Source of the DNA: an uncultured Modestobacter sp.
GTDB lineage: Bacteria; Actinomycetota; Actinomycetes; Mycobacteriales; Geodermatophilaceae
Assembly: GCF_947486615.1 (NCBI RefSeq)
Contig: NZ_CANKUD010000006.1
Location: forward strand, 62,001 to 126,000
Length of the DNA stretch: 64,000 bases
Reading direction: 5' to 3'
Shown one piece after another: positions 24,795 to 33,944 of the stretch. The notes below the pieces were generated by a model that saw only the letters and a program-made list of their open reading frames with translations, had not been told where the DNA came from and did no database searches. The translations under genes and the position numbers were made by a program. Position 1 is the first letter of the stretch; each line of letters opens with the position of its first letter.

Positions 24795-27008
24795 ATGTCC
24801 ACGACGGTCACCAGGGACGACGCACACGGCGGTGGCGGGCACCGCGATCCGGGCGGCGGGCGCCGGCTCCCGCTGCGCTCGGTGCTCATCTGGACGGCGG
24901 TGGCCGCGGTGGGCGCGGTCGCCTGGACCGTGCTCGCGCTGGCCCGCGGTGAGGCGGTGTCCGCGCTGTGGATCCTCTTCGCCGCGCTGTGCTCCTACGC
25001 CATCGCCTACCGGTTCTACGCCCGCTTCATCACCTACAAGGTGCTGCGCACCGACGACCGCCGGGCCACCCCGGCCGAGCGGCTGCAGAACGGGGTCGAC
25101 TACGACGTCACCGACCGGCGGGTGCTCTTCGGCCACCACTTCGCCGCGATCGCCGGTGCCGGTCCGCTGGTCGGGCCGGTGCTCGCGGCGCAGATGGGCT
25201 ATCTGCCGGGGACCATCTGGATCGTCGTGGGCGTCATCTTCGCCGGCGCCGTCCAGGACCTGACGGTGATGTTCTTCTCGATGCGCCGCAACGGGAAGAG
25301 CCTCGGTCAGATGGTCCGCGAGGAGATCGGCATCGTCGGCGGCATCGCGGCGCTGATCGCCGTCTTCGCCATCATGATCATCATCCTCGCGGTGCTGGCG
25401 CTGATCGTGGTCAACGCCCTGGCCGAGTCCCCGTGGGGCGTCTTCTCCATCGCGCTGACCGTGCCGATCGCGTTGTTCATGGGTGTCTACCTGCGCACGC
25501 TGCGGCCGGGCAGGGTGCTGGAGGCCACCGGCATCGGCGTCGTCCTGCTGCTGCTGGCGATCATCGGCGGCGGCTGGGTGCAGGAGAGCGGCCTGGCCGA
25601 CGCGCTGACCCTGTCCAGGGAGTGGCTGGTCCTGGCGCTGGTCGTCTACGGGTTCGTCGCCTCGGTGCTGCCGGTCTGGCTGCTGCTCACGCCCCGCGAC
25701 TACCTGTCCACCTTCATGAAGATCGGCGTCATCGCCCTGCTGGCGGTGAGCCTGCTGATCGCCCGCCCGGTGCTGCAGGCCGACGCGGTCACCGACTTCG
25801 CCCGGGAGGGCACCGGCCCGGTGTTCGCCGGGTCGCTGTTCCCGTTCGTGTTCATCACCATCGCCTGCGGCGCGCTGTCCGGCTTCCACGCGCTGATCTC
25901 CTCGGGCACGACGCCGAAGATGGTGGCCAAGGAGAGCCAGATCCGGCTGATCGGCTACGGCGGCATGCTGATGGAGTCCTTCGTCGCGATCAGCGCGCTC
26001 ATCGCCGCCTGCGTCATCGACCAGGGCCTGTACTTCGCGATGAACAGCCCGGCCGGGGCCACCGGCGGCACGGTCGAGTCGGCCGCCGCGTTCGTCAACG
26101 GGTTCGGCTTCGACACCACCGCCGCCGACCTCGCCGCCGCCTCGGCCGCGGTGCAGGAACCCACGCTGGTCTCGCGCACCGGCGGTGCGCCGACGCTGGC
26201 GGTCGGCATCTCGCAGATCTTCAGCGACGCGTTCGGCGGTGGGCTCCAGGCCTTCTGGTACCACTTCGCGATCATGTTCGAGGCGCTGTTCATCCTCACC
26301 GCCGTCGACGCCGGCACCCGGGTGGGCCGGTTCATGCTCCAGGACACCATCGGCAACGTCTGGAAGCGGTTCGGCGACCTGTCCTGGCGGCCGGGCAACC
26401 TGATCGCCAGCGCCGTCGTCGTCGGGCTGTGGGGTTCGGTGCTCTACATCGGCGTCACCGACCCGCTCGGCGGGGTCAACCAGCTGTTCCCGCTGTTCGG
26501 CATCGCCAACCAGCTGCTCGCGGCGATCGCACTGACGCTGGTGACGGTGCTGCTGATCAAGCACGGCAAGGCGCGCTACGCCTGGGTCTCCGGGGTGCCG
26601 CTGGTCTGGGACCTGATCGTCACCATGACGGCGAGCTGGCAGAAGGTCTTCTCCGACATCCCGGCGATCGGCTACTTCGCCCAGGCGCAGCGCTACCGCG
26701 ACGCCCGGGACGCCGGCGAACTGCTCGCGCCGGCGCAGGACCAGGGGCAGATGGACCAGGTCGTCTTCAACTCCACCCTCAACGGCGTGCTGCAGAGCTT
26801 CTTCGCGGTGCTGGTGATCGTGGTCGCCGCCAACGCCGCGGTGGTCGTCGTCCGGGCCCTGCGGGCCGGTGGGCTGCCGACCACGGAGGAGCCGGCCACG
26901 CCGTCCCACCTGGTCGAGCCGGCCGACCTGTTCGCCACCGCGGAGGAGAAGCGGGCCATGGCCGAGCACCGCGCGATGGCCGGCGCGGGGGAGGGGACGT
27001 GGCGGTGA
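24795..27008 (+). CDS. cstA: Carbon starvation protein CstA (pyruvate/peptide transporter)
   Basis: A 737-residue polytopic inner-membrane transporter. The CstA core contains LFGHHFAAIAGAGPLVGPVL, GAVQDLTVMFFSMRRNGKSL and SGFHALISSGTTPKM, with a large C-terminal membrane region. E. coli relatives CstA and BtsT import peptides or pyruvate during carbon limitation. ATG at 24795 has SD GGAGG. The next gene, a YbdD-family partner, overlaps by 4 bases, the usual arrangement in this family. An inverted repeat and -10 box lie upstream. Confidence 0.95.
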   Translation: MSTTVTRDDAHGGGGHRDPGGGRRLPLRSVLIWTAVAAVGAVAWTVLALARGEAVSALWILFAALCSYAIAYRFYARFITYKVLRTDDRRATPAERLQNGVDYDVTDRRVLFGHHFAAIAGAGPLVGPVLAAQMGYLPGTIWIVVGVIFAGAVQDLTVMFFSMRRNGKSLGQMVREEIGIVGGIAALIAVFAIMIIILAVLALIVVNALAESPWGVFSIALTVPIALFMGVYLRTLRPGRVLEATGIGVVLLLLAIIGGGWVQESGLADALTLSREWLVLALVVYGFVASVLPVWLLLTPRDYLSTFMKIGVIALLAVSLLIARPVLQADAVTDFAREGTGPVFAGSLFPFVFITIACGALSGFHALISSGTTPKMVAKESQIRLIGYGGMLMESFVAISALIAACVIDQGLYFAMNSPAGATGGTVESAAAFVNGFGFDTTAADLAAASAAVQEPTLVSRTGGAPTLAVGISQIFSDAFGGGLQAFWYHFAIMFEALFILTAVDAGTRVGRFMLQDTIGNVWKRFGDLSWRPGNLIASAVVVGLWGSVLYIGVTDPLGGVNQLFPLFGIANQLLAAIALTLVTVLLIKHGKARYAWVSGVPLVWDLIVTMTASWQKVFSDIPAIGYFAQAQRYRDARDAGELLAPAQDQGQMDQVVFNSTLNGVLQSFFAVLVIVVAANAAVVVVRALRAGGLPTTEEPATPSHLVEPADLFATAEEKRAMAEHRAMAGAGEGTWR

Positions 27009-27202
27009 CCGCGGTCCGGGAGGCGGTCGTCCGGGCCGCGCGCGGGGTGCGCTGGTACCTGCGCGAGTTCAGCGGGGAGTCCCGCTGGGACGAGCACCTG
27101 CGGGAGTGCGCCGCCCATGGGCACCAGCCGCTGAGCCGGCGGGAGTTCGAGCGCCGCCGGTCCGACGCGCTGGAGCGCACGCCGCTCAGCCGCTGCTGCT
27201 GA
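27005..27202 (+). CDS. YbdD/YjiX-family small protein
   Basis: A 65-residue protein with the family signature WYLREFSGESRWDEHLRECA, then LSRREFERRR, and the terminal dicysteine SRCC. E. coli YbdD also ends in RCC. It is nearly always encoded directly after cstA/btsT and is thought to assist the transporter. The GTG at 27005 overlaps the cstA stop (GTGA) and is correctly spaced from GGAGGGGAC; GTG 26999 is too close to that SD. Confidence 0.88.
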   Translation: MTAVREAVVRAARGVRWYLREFSGESRWDEHLRECAAHGHQPLSRREFERRRSDALERTPLSRCC

Positions 27203-27206
27203 CCCG

Positions 27207-27255
27207 CACGCACAGCGGCCCCCGACCTCGGTGAGGTCGGGGGCCGCTGTGCGTG
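27207..27255. terminator. Strong bidirectional terminator
   Basis: Perfect 23-bp arms (27207-27229 and 27233-27255) with a 3-base loop, between convergent ybdD and glnA1. Confidence 0.85.
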
Positions 27256-27265
27256 AGCCGGTGGA

Positions 27266-28699
27266 TCAGATGTCGTAGTACATCGCGAACTCGTGCGGGT
27301 GCGGGCGGAGGCGGATCGGGTCGATCTCGTTCTCCCGCTTGTACTCGATCCAGGTCTCGATCAGGTCGGAGGTGAACACGCCACCGTCGAGCAGGTAGTC
27401 GTGGTCCACCTCGAGCCGGTCGAGCACCGCGTCCAGCGACGCCGGCACCTTCTCGATGCCCAGGGCCTCCTCGGGCGGCAGCTCGTAGAGGTCCTTGTCG
27501 ATCGGCGCCGGGGGCTCGATCTTGTTCTTGACGCCGTCGAGGCCGGCCATCAGCATCGCCGAGAAGGCGAGGTAGGGGTTGGCCGACGGGTCGGGCACCC
27601 GGAACTCGATGCGCTTGGCCTTCGGGCTGTCACCGGAGATCGGGATGCGGGTGCACGCCGACCGGTTGCGCGCGGAGTAGACCAGGTTGATCGGCGCCTC
27701 GTAGCCGGGCACCAGCCGGTGGTAACTGTTCACCGTGGGGTTGGTGAAGGCCAGCAGCGACGGGGCGTGGGCGAGCAGGCCACCGATGTAGTGCCGGGCC
27801 ATGTCGGACAGCCCCGCGTAGCCGGTCTCGGCGTGGAAGAGCGGCTGGCCGTCCTTCCACAGGCTCTGGTGGCAGTGCATGCCCGAGCCGTTGTCACCGA
27901 ACAGCGGCTTGGGCATGAACGTCGCGCTCTTGCCGTGCGCCCAGGCGGTGTTCTTCACGATGTACTTGAAGAGCATCAGGCTGTCGGCCGAGCGCAGCAG
28001 CGTGTCGAACTTGTAGTTGATCTCGGCCTGGCCGCCGGTGCCCACCTCGTGGTGCCCGCGCTCGAGCTCCAGCCCGGCGTTGGCCAGGTTGACCATCATC
28101 GTGGCGCGCAGGTCGCTCTGGTGGTCGTAGGGCTCGACCGGGAAGTACCCGCCCTTGGGCCGGGTCTTGTAGCCCAGGTTGGGGCCACCGTTCTCGCCGG
28201 TGAGCGACCCGGTGTTCCAGGAGCCCTCGACCGCGTCGATGTGGTAGTAGCCCTCGTTGATCGAGGTGTTGTGCCGCACCGAGTCGAAGACGTAGAACTC
28301 GGCCTCGGGGCCGAAGTACGCGGTGTCGGCGATCCCGCTGGCCGCGAGGTAGGCCTCGGCCTTCTTCGCCACGTTGCGCGGGTCGCGGCTGTAGGCCTCG
28401 CGCGTGATCGGGTCGTGGATGAAGAAGTTGATGTTCAGCGTCTTGTGGATGCGGAACGGGTCGACGAAGGCGCTGCTCGCGTCGGGCAGCAGCAGCATGT
28501 CGGACTCGTTGATCGCCTGGAAGCCGCGGATCGACGAGCCGTCGAAGCCCAGGCCGTCGGCGAAGGTGTCCGGCCCGAACGTCTCCGCAGGGATGGTGAA
28601 GTGCTGCATGACGCCGGGGAGGTCGCAGAACCGGACGTCGACGAACTTCACGTCGTTGTCGCGGATGTAGGCGGTGACCTCTTCGGGACTGTTGAACAT
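27266..28699 (-). CDS. glnA1: Type I glutamine synthetase, adenylylation-regulated
   Basis: A 477-residue main glutamine synthetase (dodecameric class I-beta). Landmarks are [47 protein letters not shown] and [13 protein letters not shown]. The GlnE target tyrosine is in [10 protein letters not shown], so activity should be switched by the glnE product of this window. ATG 28699 follows GGAGGATCG. Upstream are a -10 box (28734-28739) and a four-part GlnR-like operator, so transcription is expected to respond to nitrogen. A strong terminator follows. Confidence 0.97.
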   Translation of the reverse strand: MFNSPEEVTAYIRDNDVKFVDVRFCDLPGVMQHFTIPAETFGPDTFADGLGFDGSSIRGFQAINESDMLLLPDASSAFVDPFRIHKTLNINFFIHDPITREAYSRDPRNVAKKAEAYLAASGIADTAYFGPEAEFYVFDSVRHNTSINEGYYHIDAVEGSWNTGSLTGENGGPNLGYKTRPKGGYFPVEPYDHQSDLRATMMVNLANAGLELERGHHEVGTGGQAEINYKFDTLLRSADSLMLFKYIVKNTAWAHGKSATFMPKPLFGDNGSGMHCHQSLWKDGQPLFHAETGYAGLSDMARHYIGGLLAHAPSLLAFTNPTVNSYHRLVPGYEAPINLVYSARNRSACTRIPISGDSPKAKRIEFRVPDPSANPYLAFSAMLMAGLDGVKNKIEPPAPIDKDLYELPPEEALGIEKVPASLDAVLDRLEVDHDYLLDGGVFTSDLIETWIEYKRENEIDPIRLRPHPHEFAMYYDI

Positions 28700-28733
28700 C
28701 GATCCTCCGGGAGTGGACGGCCAGCTCAACGGC

Positions 28734-28739
28734 AAGCTA
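28734..28739 (-). promoter_or_regulatory. -10 box of glnA1
   Basis: TAGCTT on the minus strand, 10 bases from the edge of the GlnR-like box, which would cover the -35 region. Confidence 0.45.
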
Positions 28740-28749
28740 CGAGCGGGGG

Positions 28750-28787
28750 GTTGCCCTGCGGTGTCCCGCGTGTTTCCTGCCGGTAAC
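28750..28787 (-). promoter_or_regulatory. GlnR-type operator upstream of glnA1
   Basis: On the minus strand the site reads GTTAC-N6-GAAAC-N6-GACAC-N6-GCAAC, four pentamers each separated by exactly six bases. This fits the actinobacterial GlnR consensus gTnAC-N6-GnAAC repeated twice; only GACAC deviates. It lies 51-88 bases before the glnA1 start. Confidence 0.8.
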
Positions 28788-28875
28788 ACCGCCTCCCGGC
28801 GTGTCGCCAGGAGACGGCCGCCACGGCCGGTCACCCCGCTCAGCGGTCCCGGCCGGGACGGCGCCGGGGAGGTCC

Positions 28876-28881
28876 TACGCT
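28876..28881 (+). promoter_or_regulatory. -10 box, leaderless promoter of RDD gene
   Basis: TACGCT lies six bases before the ATG at 28888, which lacks a convincing SD. Confidence 0.55.
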
Positions 28882-28887
28882 GGCGGG

Positions 28888-29310
28888 ATGGCCGCGGACG
28901 ACGCCCCACCCTCTCAGCAACGCACCCGTGGCGCCGCACTGGGGCTGCCCGCGGACGGCCCCGGATCGCTGGCCGGGTTCGGGCAGCGCAGCGTCGCCTT
29001 CCTCCTCGACGCCTTCGCCGCCGCGCTGATCGCCGGGCTGGTGACCGCCCCCGAGCTGCCGCGCAACTGGAGCCTGCTGTCCTTCGGCCTGGTCACCGTG
29101 GGCTTCCTGGTGCTGACCGGGCAGACCCCGGGCATGCGGTTGATGGGGCTGCGGCTGGCTCACCCCCGGGCGGGACAGCGGCTGGCGCCGTGGCGGGCCG
29201 TCGTCCGCACGGCGCTGCTGATGCTGCTGCTGCCGGCCCTGGTCGTCGACTCCGACGGGCGTGGGCTGCACGACCGGCTCACCGACACCGCGGTGGTCCG
29301 CGACCGCTGA
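28888..29310 (+). CDS. RDD-family membrane protein
   Basis: A 140-residue protein with the RDD pattern: Arg and Asp in [20 protein letters not shown] (about residues 30-50), two further hydrophobic segments, and the closing [12 protein letters not shown]. Its family is of uncertain function; some members affect Na+/H+ exchange or osmoprotection. The position next to glnA1, DUF4191 and lipA matches the mycobacterial Rv2219A neighbourhood. It is divergent from glnA1. Confidence 0.87.
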   Translation: MAADDAPPSQQRTRGAALGLPADGPGSLAGFGQRSVAFLLDAFAAALIAGLVTAPELPRNWSLLSFGLVTVGFLVLTGQTPGMRLMGLRLAHPRAGQRLAPWRAVVRTALLMLLLPALVVDSDGRGLHDRLTDTAVVRDR

Positions 29311-29341
29311 CCCGGCCTCCGCCCGGGCGTCGTCAGACGCA

Positions 29342-29376
29342 GAACGCCCCCGGGCCGGATCGGCTCGGGGGCGTTC
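29342..29376. terminator. Terminator hairpin between convergent genes
   Basis: GAACGCCCCCG (29342-29352) pairs with CGGGGGCGTTC (29366-29376), between the RDD gene and convergent DUF4191. Confidence 0.7.
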
Positions 29377-29394
29377 GGTGCGGTGCGGGGCGGT

Positions 29395-30264
29395 TCAGCG
29401 GCGGCGGACCTGACGCTGGCTCACCGACATCTGCCGGCCGCCGGGCAGCGGGCCGCCGGGGACCGGCATCCGGGCGCCACCGAGGGCGGCCATCCGCTTG
29501 CCCAGGGCGTTGACCTCGGCGCCGGAGAGGTTGCGGGGCAGCTTCATCACGTGCGCGCTGAGCTTCTTCAGCGGGACCTGGCCCTCGCCGTCGCCGACGA
29601 CGACGTCGTAGATCGGGGTGTCCCCGACGACCTTGGCGATCCGGCGCTTCTCCCCGGCGATCAGACCACGCACCCGGCCGGGGTTGCCCTCGCCGACCAG
29701 CACGATCCCCGGCCGGCCGAGCACGCGGTGCACGGCGTCCAGCTCGCGGTTGCCGGCGACGCCGGAGCTGACACGCCAGTCACCGCGCATCCCGTCCAGC
29801 ACCCAGGACGCCGCACCCGGCTGGCCCTCGACCTGCCGGTACGCCGACCCCTGCGCGCGACGGCCGAAGACGATCAGCGCCGCCAGCAGGCCGAGCAGGA
29901 TGGCGATCGGCAGCAGGAGGAACGGGGAGCTGAGCAGCACACCGATCAGCTCGATCACCGCGAACACCACCACGAAGGCGATGAGCATGAACCACGGCAG
30001 CTTCGGGTCGTTCTTGTAGGTCATCGTGTAGGCCTGGCGCATCATGCCGGCCTGGCCCTTGAGCTTGGTCAGCCGCGAGGTCTTCGGCTTGCCGTCCTTG
30101 CCGAGCTTGGGCGTCTTGCCCGGCTTGGCGGCCTTGCTGTCCTTGCCCTTGCCGGGAGCGCCTACCGCGGTGGCGCCGGTTCCGCGAGCGGGCGCTGAGC
30201 CGGCCGGGCCGCGCCCGGCGGCGCCGGAGGGGGCGGAGGAGTCGGTGGACCTGCTGCGTGCCAT
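29395..30264 (-). CDS. DUF4191 membrane protein
   Basis: A 289-residue protein: a Lys/Gly/Ala-rich N-terminal tail (residues 1-65), two adjacent membrane helices (WFMLIAFVVVFAVIELIGVL, then SSPFLLLPIAILLGLLAALI), and a C-terminal domain with VGEGNPGRVRGLIAGEKRR. This is the conserved actinobacterial DUF4191 protein encoded next to lipA (Rv2219 in M. tuberculosis), of unknown function. A TACTCT box six bases before the ATG suggests it has its own leaderless transcript. Confidence 0.9.
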   Translation of the reverse strand: MARSRSTDSSAPSGAAGRGPAGSAPARGTGATAVGAPGKGKDSKAAKPGKTPKLGKDGKPKTSRLTKLKGQAGMMRQAYTMTYKNDPKLPWFMLIAFVVVFAVIELIGVLLSSPFLLLPIAILLGLLAALIVFGRRAQGSAYRQVEGQPGAASWVLDGMRGDWRVSSGVAGNRELDAVHRVLGRPGIVLVGEGNPGRVRGLIAGEKRRIAKVVGDTPIYDVVVGDGEGQVPLKKLSAHVMKLPRNLSGAEVNALGKRMAALGGARMPVPGGPLPGGRQMSVSQRQVRRR

Positions 30265-30270
30265 GCCCCC

Positions 30271-30276
30271 AGAGTA
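30271..30276 (-). promoter_or_regulatory. -10 box, leaderless promoter of DUF4191 gene
   Basis: TACTCT on the minus strand, exactly six bases before the ATG at 30264. Confidence 0.6.
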
Positions 30277-30333
30277 AGACCCTGCTGTGCCCGCCCCGCG
30301 CGACGCGCGCCGCGACCGCGCGGGGCGGTGCGG

Positions 30334-31323
30334 TCAGCGGGTGGTGACGGCCAGCCCGCGGGCCTCGGCGGCCTGCTGGTAGAGCCGCCCGGCGCGGTAG
30401 GAGCTGCGCACCAACGGGCCGGAGAGGACGCCGGCGAAGCCGATCCGCTCCGCCTCGGCGTTGAACCCGACGAACTCCTCGGGCTTGACCCACCGGACCA
30501 CCGGGTGGTGCCGGACGCTGGGCCGCAGGTACTGGGTGATGGTCAGCAGGTCGCAGCCGGCCTCGTGCAGCGCCTGCATCGTCTCCACGACCTCGTGCGG
30601 CTCCTCGCCCATGCCCAGGATCAGGTTGGACTTGGTGACCAGGCCGGCCTCGCGGGCGGCGGTGATGACCGACAGGGACCGCTCGAACCGGAAGCCGGGG
30701 CGGATCCGCTTGAAGATGCGCGGCACCGTCTCGACGTTGTGCGCCAGCACCTCGGGGCGTGAGGAGAAGACCTCGGCGAGCTGGTCGGGCTCGGCGTTGA
30801 AGTCGGGGATGAGCAGCTCGACACCGCAGCCGGGCAGCGCAGCGTGGATCTGCCGGACCGTCTCGGCGTACAGCCAGGCACCGCCGTCGGGCAGGTCGTC
30901 GCGGGCGACGCCGGTGATCGTGGCGTACTTCAGGCCCATCGTTGCGACGCTCTCGGCGACCCGGCGCGGCTCGTCGGCGTCGAAGTCGGCGGGCTTGCCG
31001 GTGTCGATCTGGCAGAAGTCGCAGCGCCGCGTGCACTGGTCACCGCCGATGAGGAAGGTCGCCTCGCGGTCCTCCCAGCACTCGTAGATGTTGGGACAGC
31101 CCGCCTCCTCGCACACGGTGTGCAGGCCCTCGCGGCGGACCAGCGACTTGAGCTCGGTGTACTCCGGCCCCGTCTTCAGCTTGGTCTTGATCCACTCGGG
31201 CTTGCGCTCGATCGGTGTCTGGCTGTTGCGGACCTCCAGGCGCAGCAACTTGCGGCCGGCCGGTTCGGTCGGGGACGACGTGTCCGGGGTCGCCGGTGAC
31301 GCCTCCTCCATGCCCAGGCTCAT
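30334..31323 (-). CDS. lipA: Lipoyl synthase
   Basis: A 329-residue radical-SAM enzyme inserting two sulfurs into protein-bound octanoyl groups. The auxiliary cluster cysteines are in [14 protein letters not shown], and the radical-SAM cluster motif CxxxCxxC is [15 protein letters not shown] near the C-terminus provides the conserved RSSY serine ligand. The ATG at 31323 is chosen; GTG 31332 and ATG 31311 are alternatives, since the first 20 residues are variable. It works with lipB (at 40 kb) to lipoylate the E2 protein encoded at 45 kb and the glycine-cleavage H protein. Confidence 0.96.
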   Translation of the reverse strand: MSLGMEEASPATPDTSSPTEPAGRKLLRLEVRNSQTPIERKPEWIKTKLKTGPEYTELKSLVRREGLHTVCEEAGCPNIYECWEDREATFLIGGDQCTRRCDFCQIDTGKPADFDADEPRRVAESVATMGLKYATITGVARDDLPDGGAWLYAETVRQIHAALPGCGVELLIPDFNAEPDQLAEVFSSRPEVLAHNVETVPRIFKRIRPGFRFERSLSVITAAREAGLVTKSNLILGMGEEPHEVVETMQALHEAGCDLLTITQYLRPSVRHHPVVRWVKPEEFVGFNAEAERIGFAGVLSGPLVRSSYRAGRLYQQAAEARGLAVTTR

Positions 31324-31417
31324 GTCCAGCACGGTACTCCCGCCTCCCGGCCGTCCCCGGAGACGCCGGAGGGGGCCCAGCCGATGGCTGGACCCCCTCC
31401 GGGTGACGCGGCGTGTA

Positions 31418-32842
31418 TCAGCCGCGGGTGTTGCCGGGCGTGCCGGCCGGCCCCTCGTCGTCACCGGTCGGACCGGCCGAGGCCACCGGGGTGTCGGGGT
31501 CGTTACGGGTGCTCGTGGACGGCTCGGGAGCCGACTGGTTGCTCGGCTCGCCGGGGCCGGAGGCCGGCTGGGCCTCCAGCGCGCCGATGTCGGTGTCCGT
31601 CGGGCTCGAGTCGGAGGGAGCCGTCTCGGCGGTGGAGACGGTCTTGCCCTGGGCCTCCGCCGACTCGGTGCCGCCTGCGGGGGTGCTCGGGGAACTGGAC
31701 ACGGGGTCCTCTCGGTAGCTGGGCACGGGGCCGTCGCCGGTCGGCGCCGGGGTCCACTGGTCCTCGGGGGCGTTGCGGCGGATCAGGATCGCGACACCCG
31801 CGGCCAGCACGGCCAGGGCGGCGACCATCCACGGCCAGCGGCGGGGCTGCTTCTCGATCCCCACGCTCCGCTTCACCGAGGTGACGGTGGTGGCGGTGCG
31901 CTTGCCGGCCTCCTTGCGGGCCCGGCCGGCCGCCTTCTCCAGCTCGGCCCGGCGCTTGGCCGCCTTCTTGCCGAGCTTGTCGGCCTTCTTGCCGAGCTTC
32001 GCCGCCTTCTTGCTGGCGGCCGCCCGGTTGGCGTCGGCGACCGTGCGCAGCGCGACCACCCGGGCCGCGGCCTGGTCACGGGCCGCCTCGGCCGCTGCCA
32101 CGGCGTCCTGGCGCACCTTCTCGCCCTGCTTGGCGGTCGCGGCGCCCACCGTGCCGGCGGTGGTGGCCAGCTCGGCGGTGCGGGCCTCGAGCAGCGCGCG
32201 GGCCGACTCGGCCTGGGCGATCAGGTTCGCCCGGGCGCTGTCCAGCGCCGGGCCGGCCGCGTCGCGCGCGGCGGTCACCCGGGGCACGGCGTAGGCCGCG
32301 GCCGCCGAGGTGGCGGCGCTCAACTTCGGGCCGGCGGCGTCGCGGGCGGCCTCGATCCGCGGGGTGGCCGCGGCGATGGCCGACTCGAGGTTGGCGCGCG
32401 CGGTCTTGGCGGCGGCCTCCAGCGCCGGGCCGCTCGCCTCGCGGGCGGCCTCGATCCGCGGCGTCGCTGCCGCGACGGCCGTCTCCAGGTTGGTCCGGGC
32501 GGCCTTGGTGGCGGCCTCCAGGCGCGGGACCACATCGGCCTCGTAGGCCTTCTGGGCGGCCTCCAGCCGGGGGGTGAGCGTCTTCTGTGCCGCCTCCAGC
32601 CGGGGGACCAGCACCTCGCGGGCGGCGTCCAGCTGCGGCGCGAGGGCGGCGACAGCCGCGCCCACCCGCGGGGCGACGTCGGCCTCGTACGCCTTCTGGG
32701 CGGCCTTGGTGGCCGCCGTCACCTGGGGCGCGAGCTGCTCCGCGGTCGCCCGACGGGCCTCGGTGACCGCGGCGCCGATGTGGGCGAACCCCTCTTGCAA
32801 CTCGGTCCCGATGACCTCTGTCGAGCTCTTCTTGCGGAACAC
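31418..32842 (-). CDS. Apolipoprotein-like amphipathic-repeat membrane protein, function unknown
   Basis: A 474-residue protein. Residues 20-270 are Ala-rich amphipathic helices with Pro-punctuated, roughly 11-residue repeats such as [22 protein letters not shown] and [11 protein letters not shown], resembling apolipoprotein or LEA-type helices. A Lys/Arg-rich stretch follows ([20 protein letters not shown]), then one membrane helix ([18 protein letters not shown], about residues 337-355) and a 115-residue acidic, Ser/Pro-rich tail, probably outside. GTG 32842 has SD GGAG. It may coat membranes or lipid, or tether them; this is inference. Confidence 0.8.
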   Translation of the reverse strand: MFRKKSSTEVIGTELQEGFAHIGAAVTEARRATAEQLAPQVTAATKAAQKAYEADVAPRVGAAVAALAPQLDAAREVLVPRLEAAQKTLTPRLEAAQKAYEADVVPRLEAATKAARTNLETAVAAATPRIEAAREASGPALEAAAKTARANLESAIAAATPRIEAARDAAGPKLSAATSAAAAYAVPRVTAARDAAGPALDSARANLIAQAESARALLEARTAELATTAGTVGAATAKQGEKVRQDAVAAAEAARDQAAARVVALRTVADANRAAASKKAAKLGKKADKLGKKAAKRRAELEKAAGRARKEAGKRTATTVTSVKRSVGIEKQPRRWPWMVAALAVLAAGVAILIRRNAPEDQWTPAPTGDGPVPSYREDPVSSSPSTPAGGTESAEAQGKTVSTAETAPSDSSPTDTDIGALEAQPASGPGEPSNQSAPEPSTSTRNDPDTPVASAGPTGDDEGPAGTPGNTRG

Positions 32843-32955
32843 TCCAGCACCTCCGAGTTGATCGCTTCGGCGATCATCCTGCCCGTCATCGCCCGTGGGC
32901 ACACCCCGAGGGCCCGTGGGACGTCGCCCACGGGGCGCGGGACGGCGGGGCTGGC

Positions 32956-32961
32956 TAGGTT
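32956..32961 (+). promoter_or_regulatory. -10 box, leaderless promoter of LLM oxidoreductase gene
   Basis: TAGGTT lies six bases before the GTG at 32968. Confidence 0.6.
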
Positions 32962-32967
32962 CGGCGT

Positions 32968-33897
32968 GTGCAGCTACGGATCTTCACCGAACCCCAGATG
33001 GGCGCCAGCTACGACGACCTGCTCGCGGTGGCCCGGCGCACCGAGGAGACCGGCTTCGACGCCTTCTTCCGCTCCGACCACTACCTGACCATGGGCGGGG
33101 ACGGGCTGCCCGGCCCGACCGACGCCTGGGTGACCCTGGCCGGGCTGGCCCGGGAGACCAGCCGGATCCGGCTGGGCACGCTGATGACCGCGGCGACCTT
33201 CCGGTTGCCGGGGCCGCTGGCCATCTCGGTGGCCCAGGTCGACCAGATGAGCGGTGGCCGGGTGGAGCTCGGCATCGGCTCGGGCTGGTTCGCCGAGGAG
33301 CACCGCGCCTACGGCATCCCGTTCCCCGAGCTGGGTGAGCGGTTCGACCGCTACGAGGAGCAGCTGGCGGTGATCAGCGGGCTGTGGGGGACGCCGGTGG
33401 GGGAGACCTTCGAGTTCGACGGCGAGCACTACCAGCTCACCGGGTCCCCGGCGCTGCCCAAGCCGGTGCAGCCCGGCGGCATCCCGATCCTGGTCGGCGG
33501 CAGCGGGAAGAAGCGCACCCCGCGGCTGGCGGCCCGGTACGCCGCCGAGTTCAACGTGCCCTTCGCCTCGGCCGAGGAGAACGCCCGGCTGTTCGCCGGC
33601 GTCCGGGACGCCTGCACCGAGGCCGGTCGGGACCCCGGCGAGCTGGTCTACAGCTCGGCCCTCGTGCTGTGCGTCGGCCGGGACGACGCCGAGCTGGCCC
33701 GCCGAGCCGCGGCCATCGGCCGGGACGTCGACGAGCTGCGGGCGCACGGGGTGGCCGGCACCCCGGCCGAGGCCGTGGACACCCTCGGCCGGTACGCCGA
33801 GGCCGGCGCGAGCCGGGTCTACCTGCAGGTGCTCGACCTGGCCGACCTGGACCACCTGGACCTGGTCGCGGCCGAGGTCGCCCCGCAGCTGGGTTGA
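32968..33897 (+). CDS. LLM-class F420-dependent oxidoreductase
   Basis: A 309-residue TIM-barrel luciferase-like monooxygenase-family protein that would use reduced or oxidised F420 (or FMN). Landmarks are GFDAFFRSDHYL, SRIRLGTLMTAATFR, VDQMSGGRVELGIGSGWF (phosphate-binding loop) and IPILVGGSGKKRTPRLAARY. Substrate unknown. The family cannot strictly separate F420 from FMN use by eye, but similarity to mycobacterial F420 enzymes is strong. It is followed by a terminator hairpin. Confidence 0.9.
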   Translation: MQLRIFTEPQMGASYDDLLAVARRTEETGFDAFFRSDHYLTMGGDGLPGPTDAWVTLAGLARETSRIRLGTLMTAATFRLPGPLAISVAQVDQMSGGRVELGIGSGWFAEEHRAYGIPFPELGERFDRYEEQLAVISGLWGTPVGETFEFDGEHYQLTGSPALPKPVQPGGIPILVGGSGKKRTPRLAARYAAEFNVPFASAEENARLFAGVRDACTEAGRDPGELVYSSALVLCVGRDDAELARRAAAIGRDVDELRAHGVAGTPAEAVDTLGRYAEAGASRVYLQVLDLADLDHLDLVAAEVAPQLG

Positions 33898-33905
33898 CCG
33901 GCGCA

Positions 33906-33937
33906 ACACCCCGCCCGCCGGGTGGCGGGCGGGGTGT
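33906..33937. terminator. Terminator hairpin between convergent genes
   Basis: ACACCCCGCCCGCC (33906-33919) pairs with GGCGGGCGGGGTGT (33924-33937), with a GGGT loop. Confidence 0.8.
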
Positions 33938-33944
33938 CGCGGGC

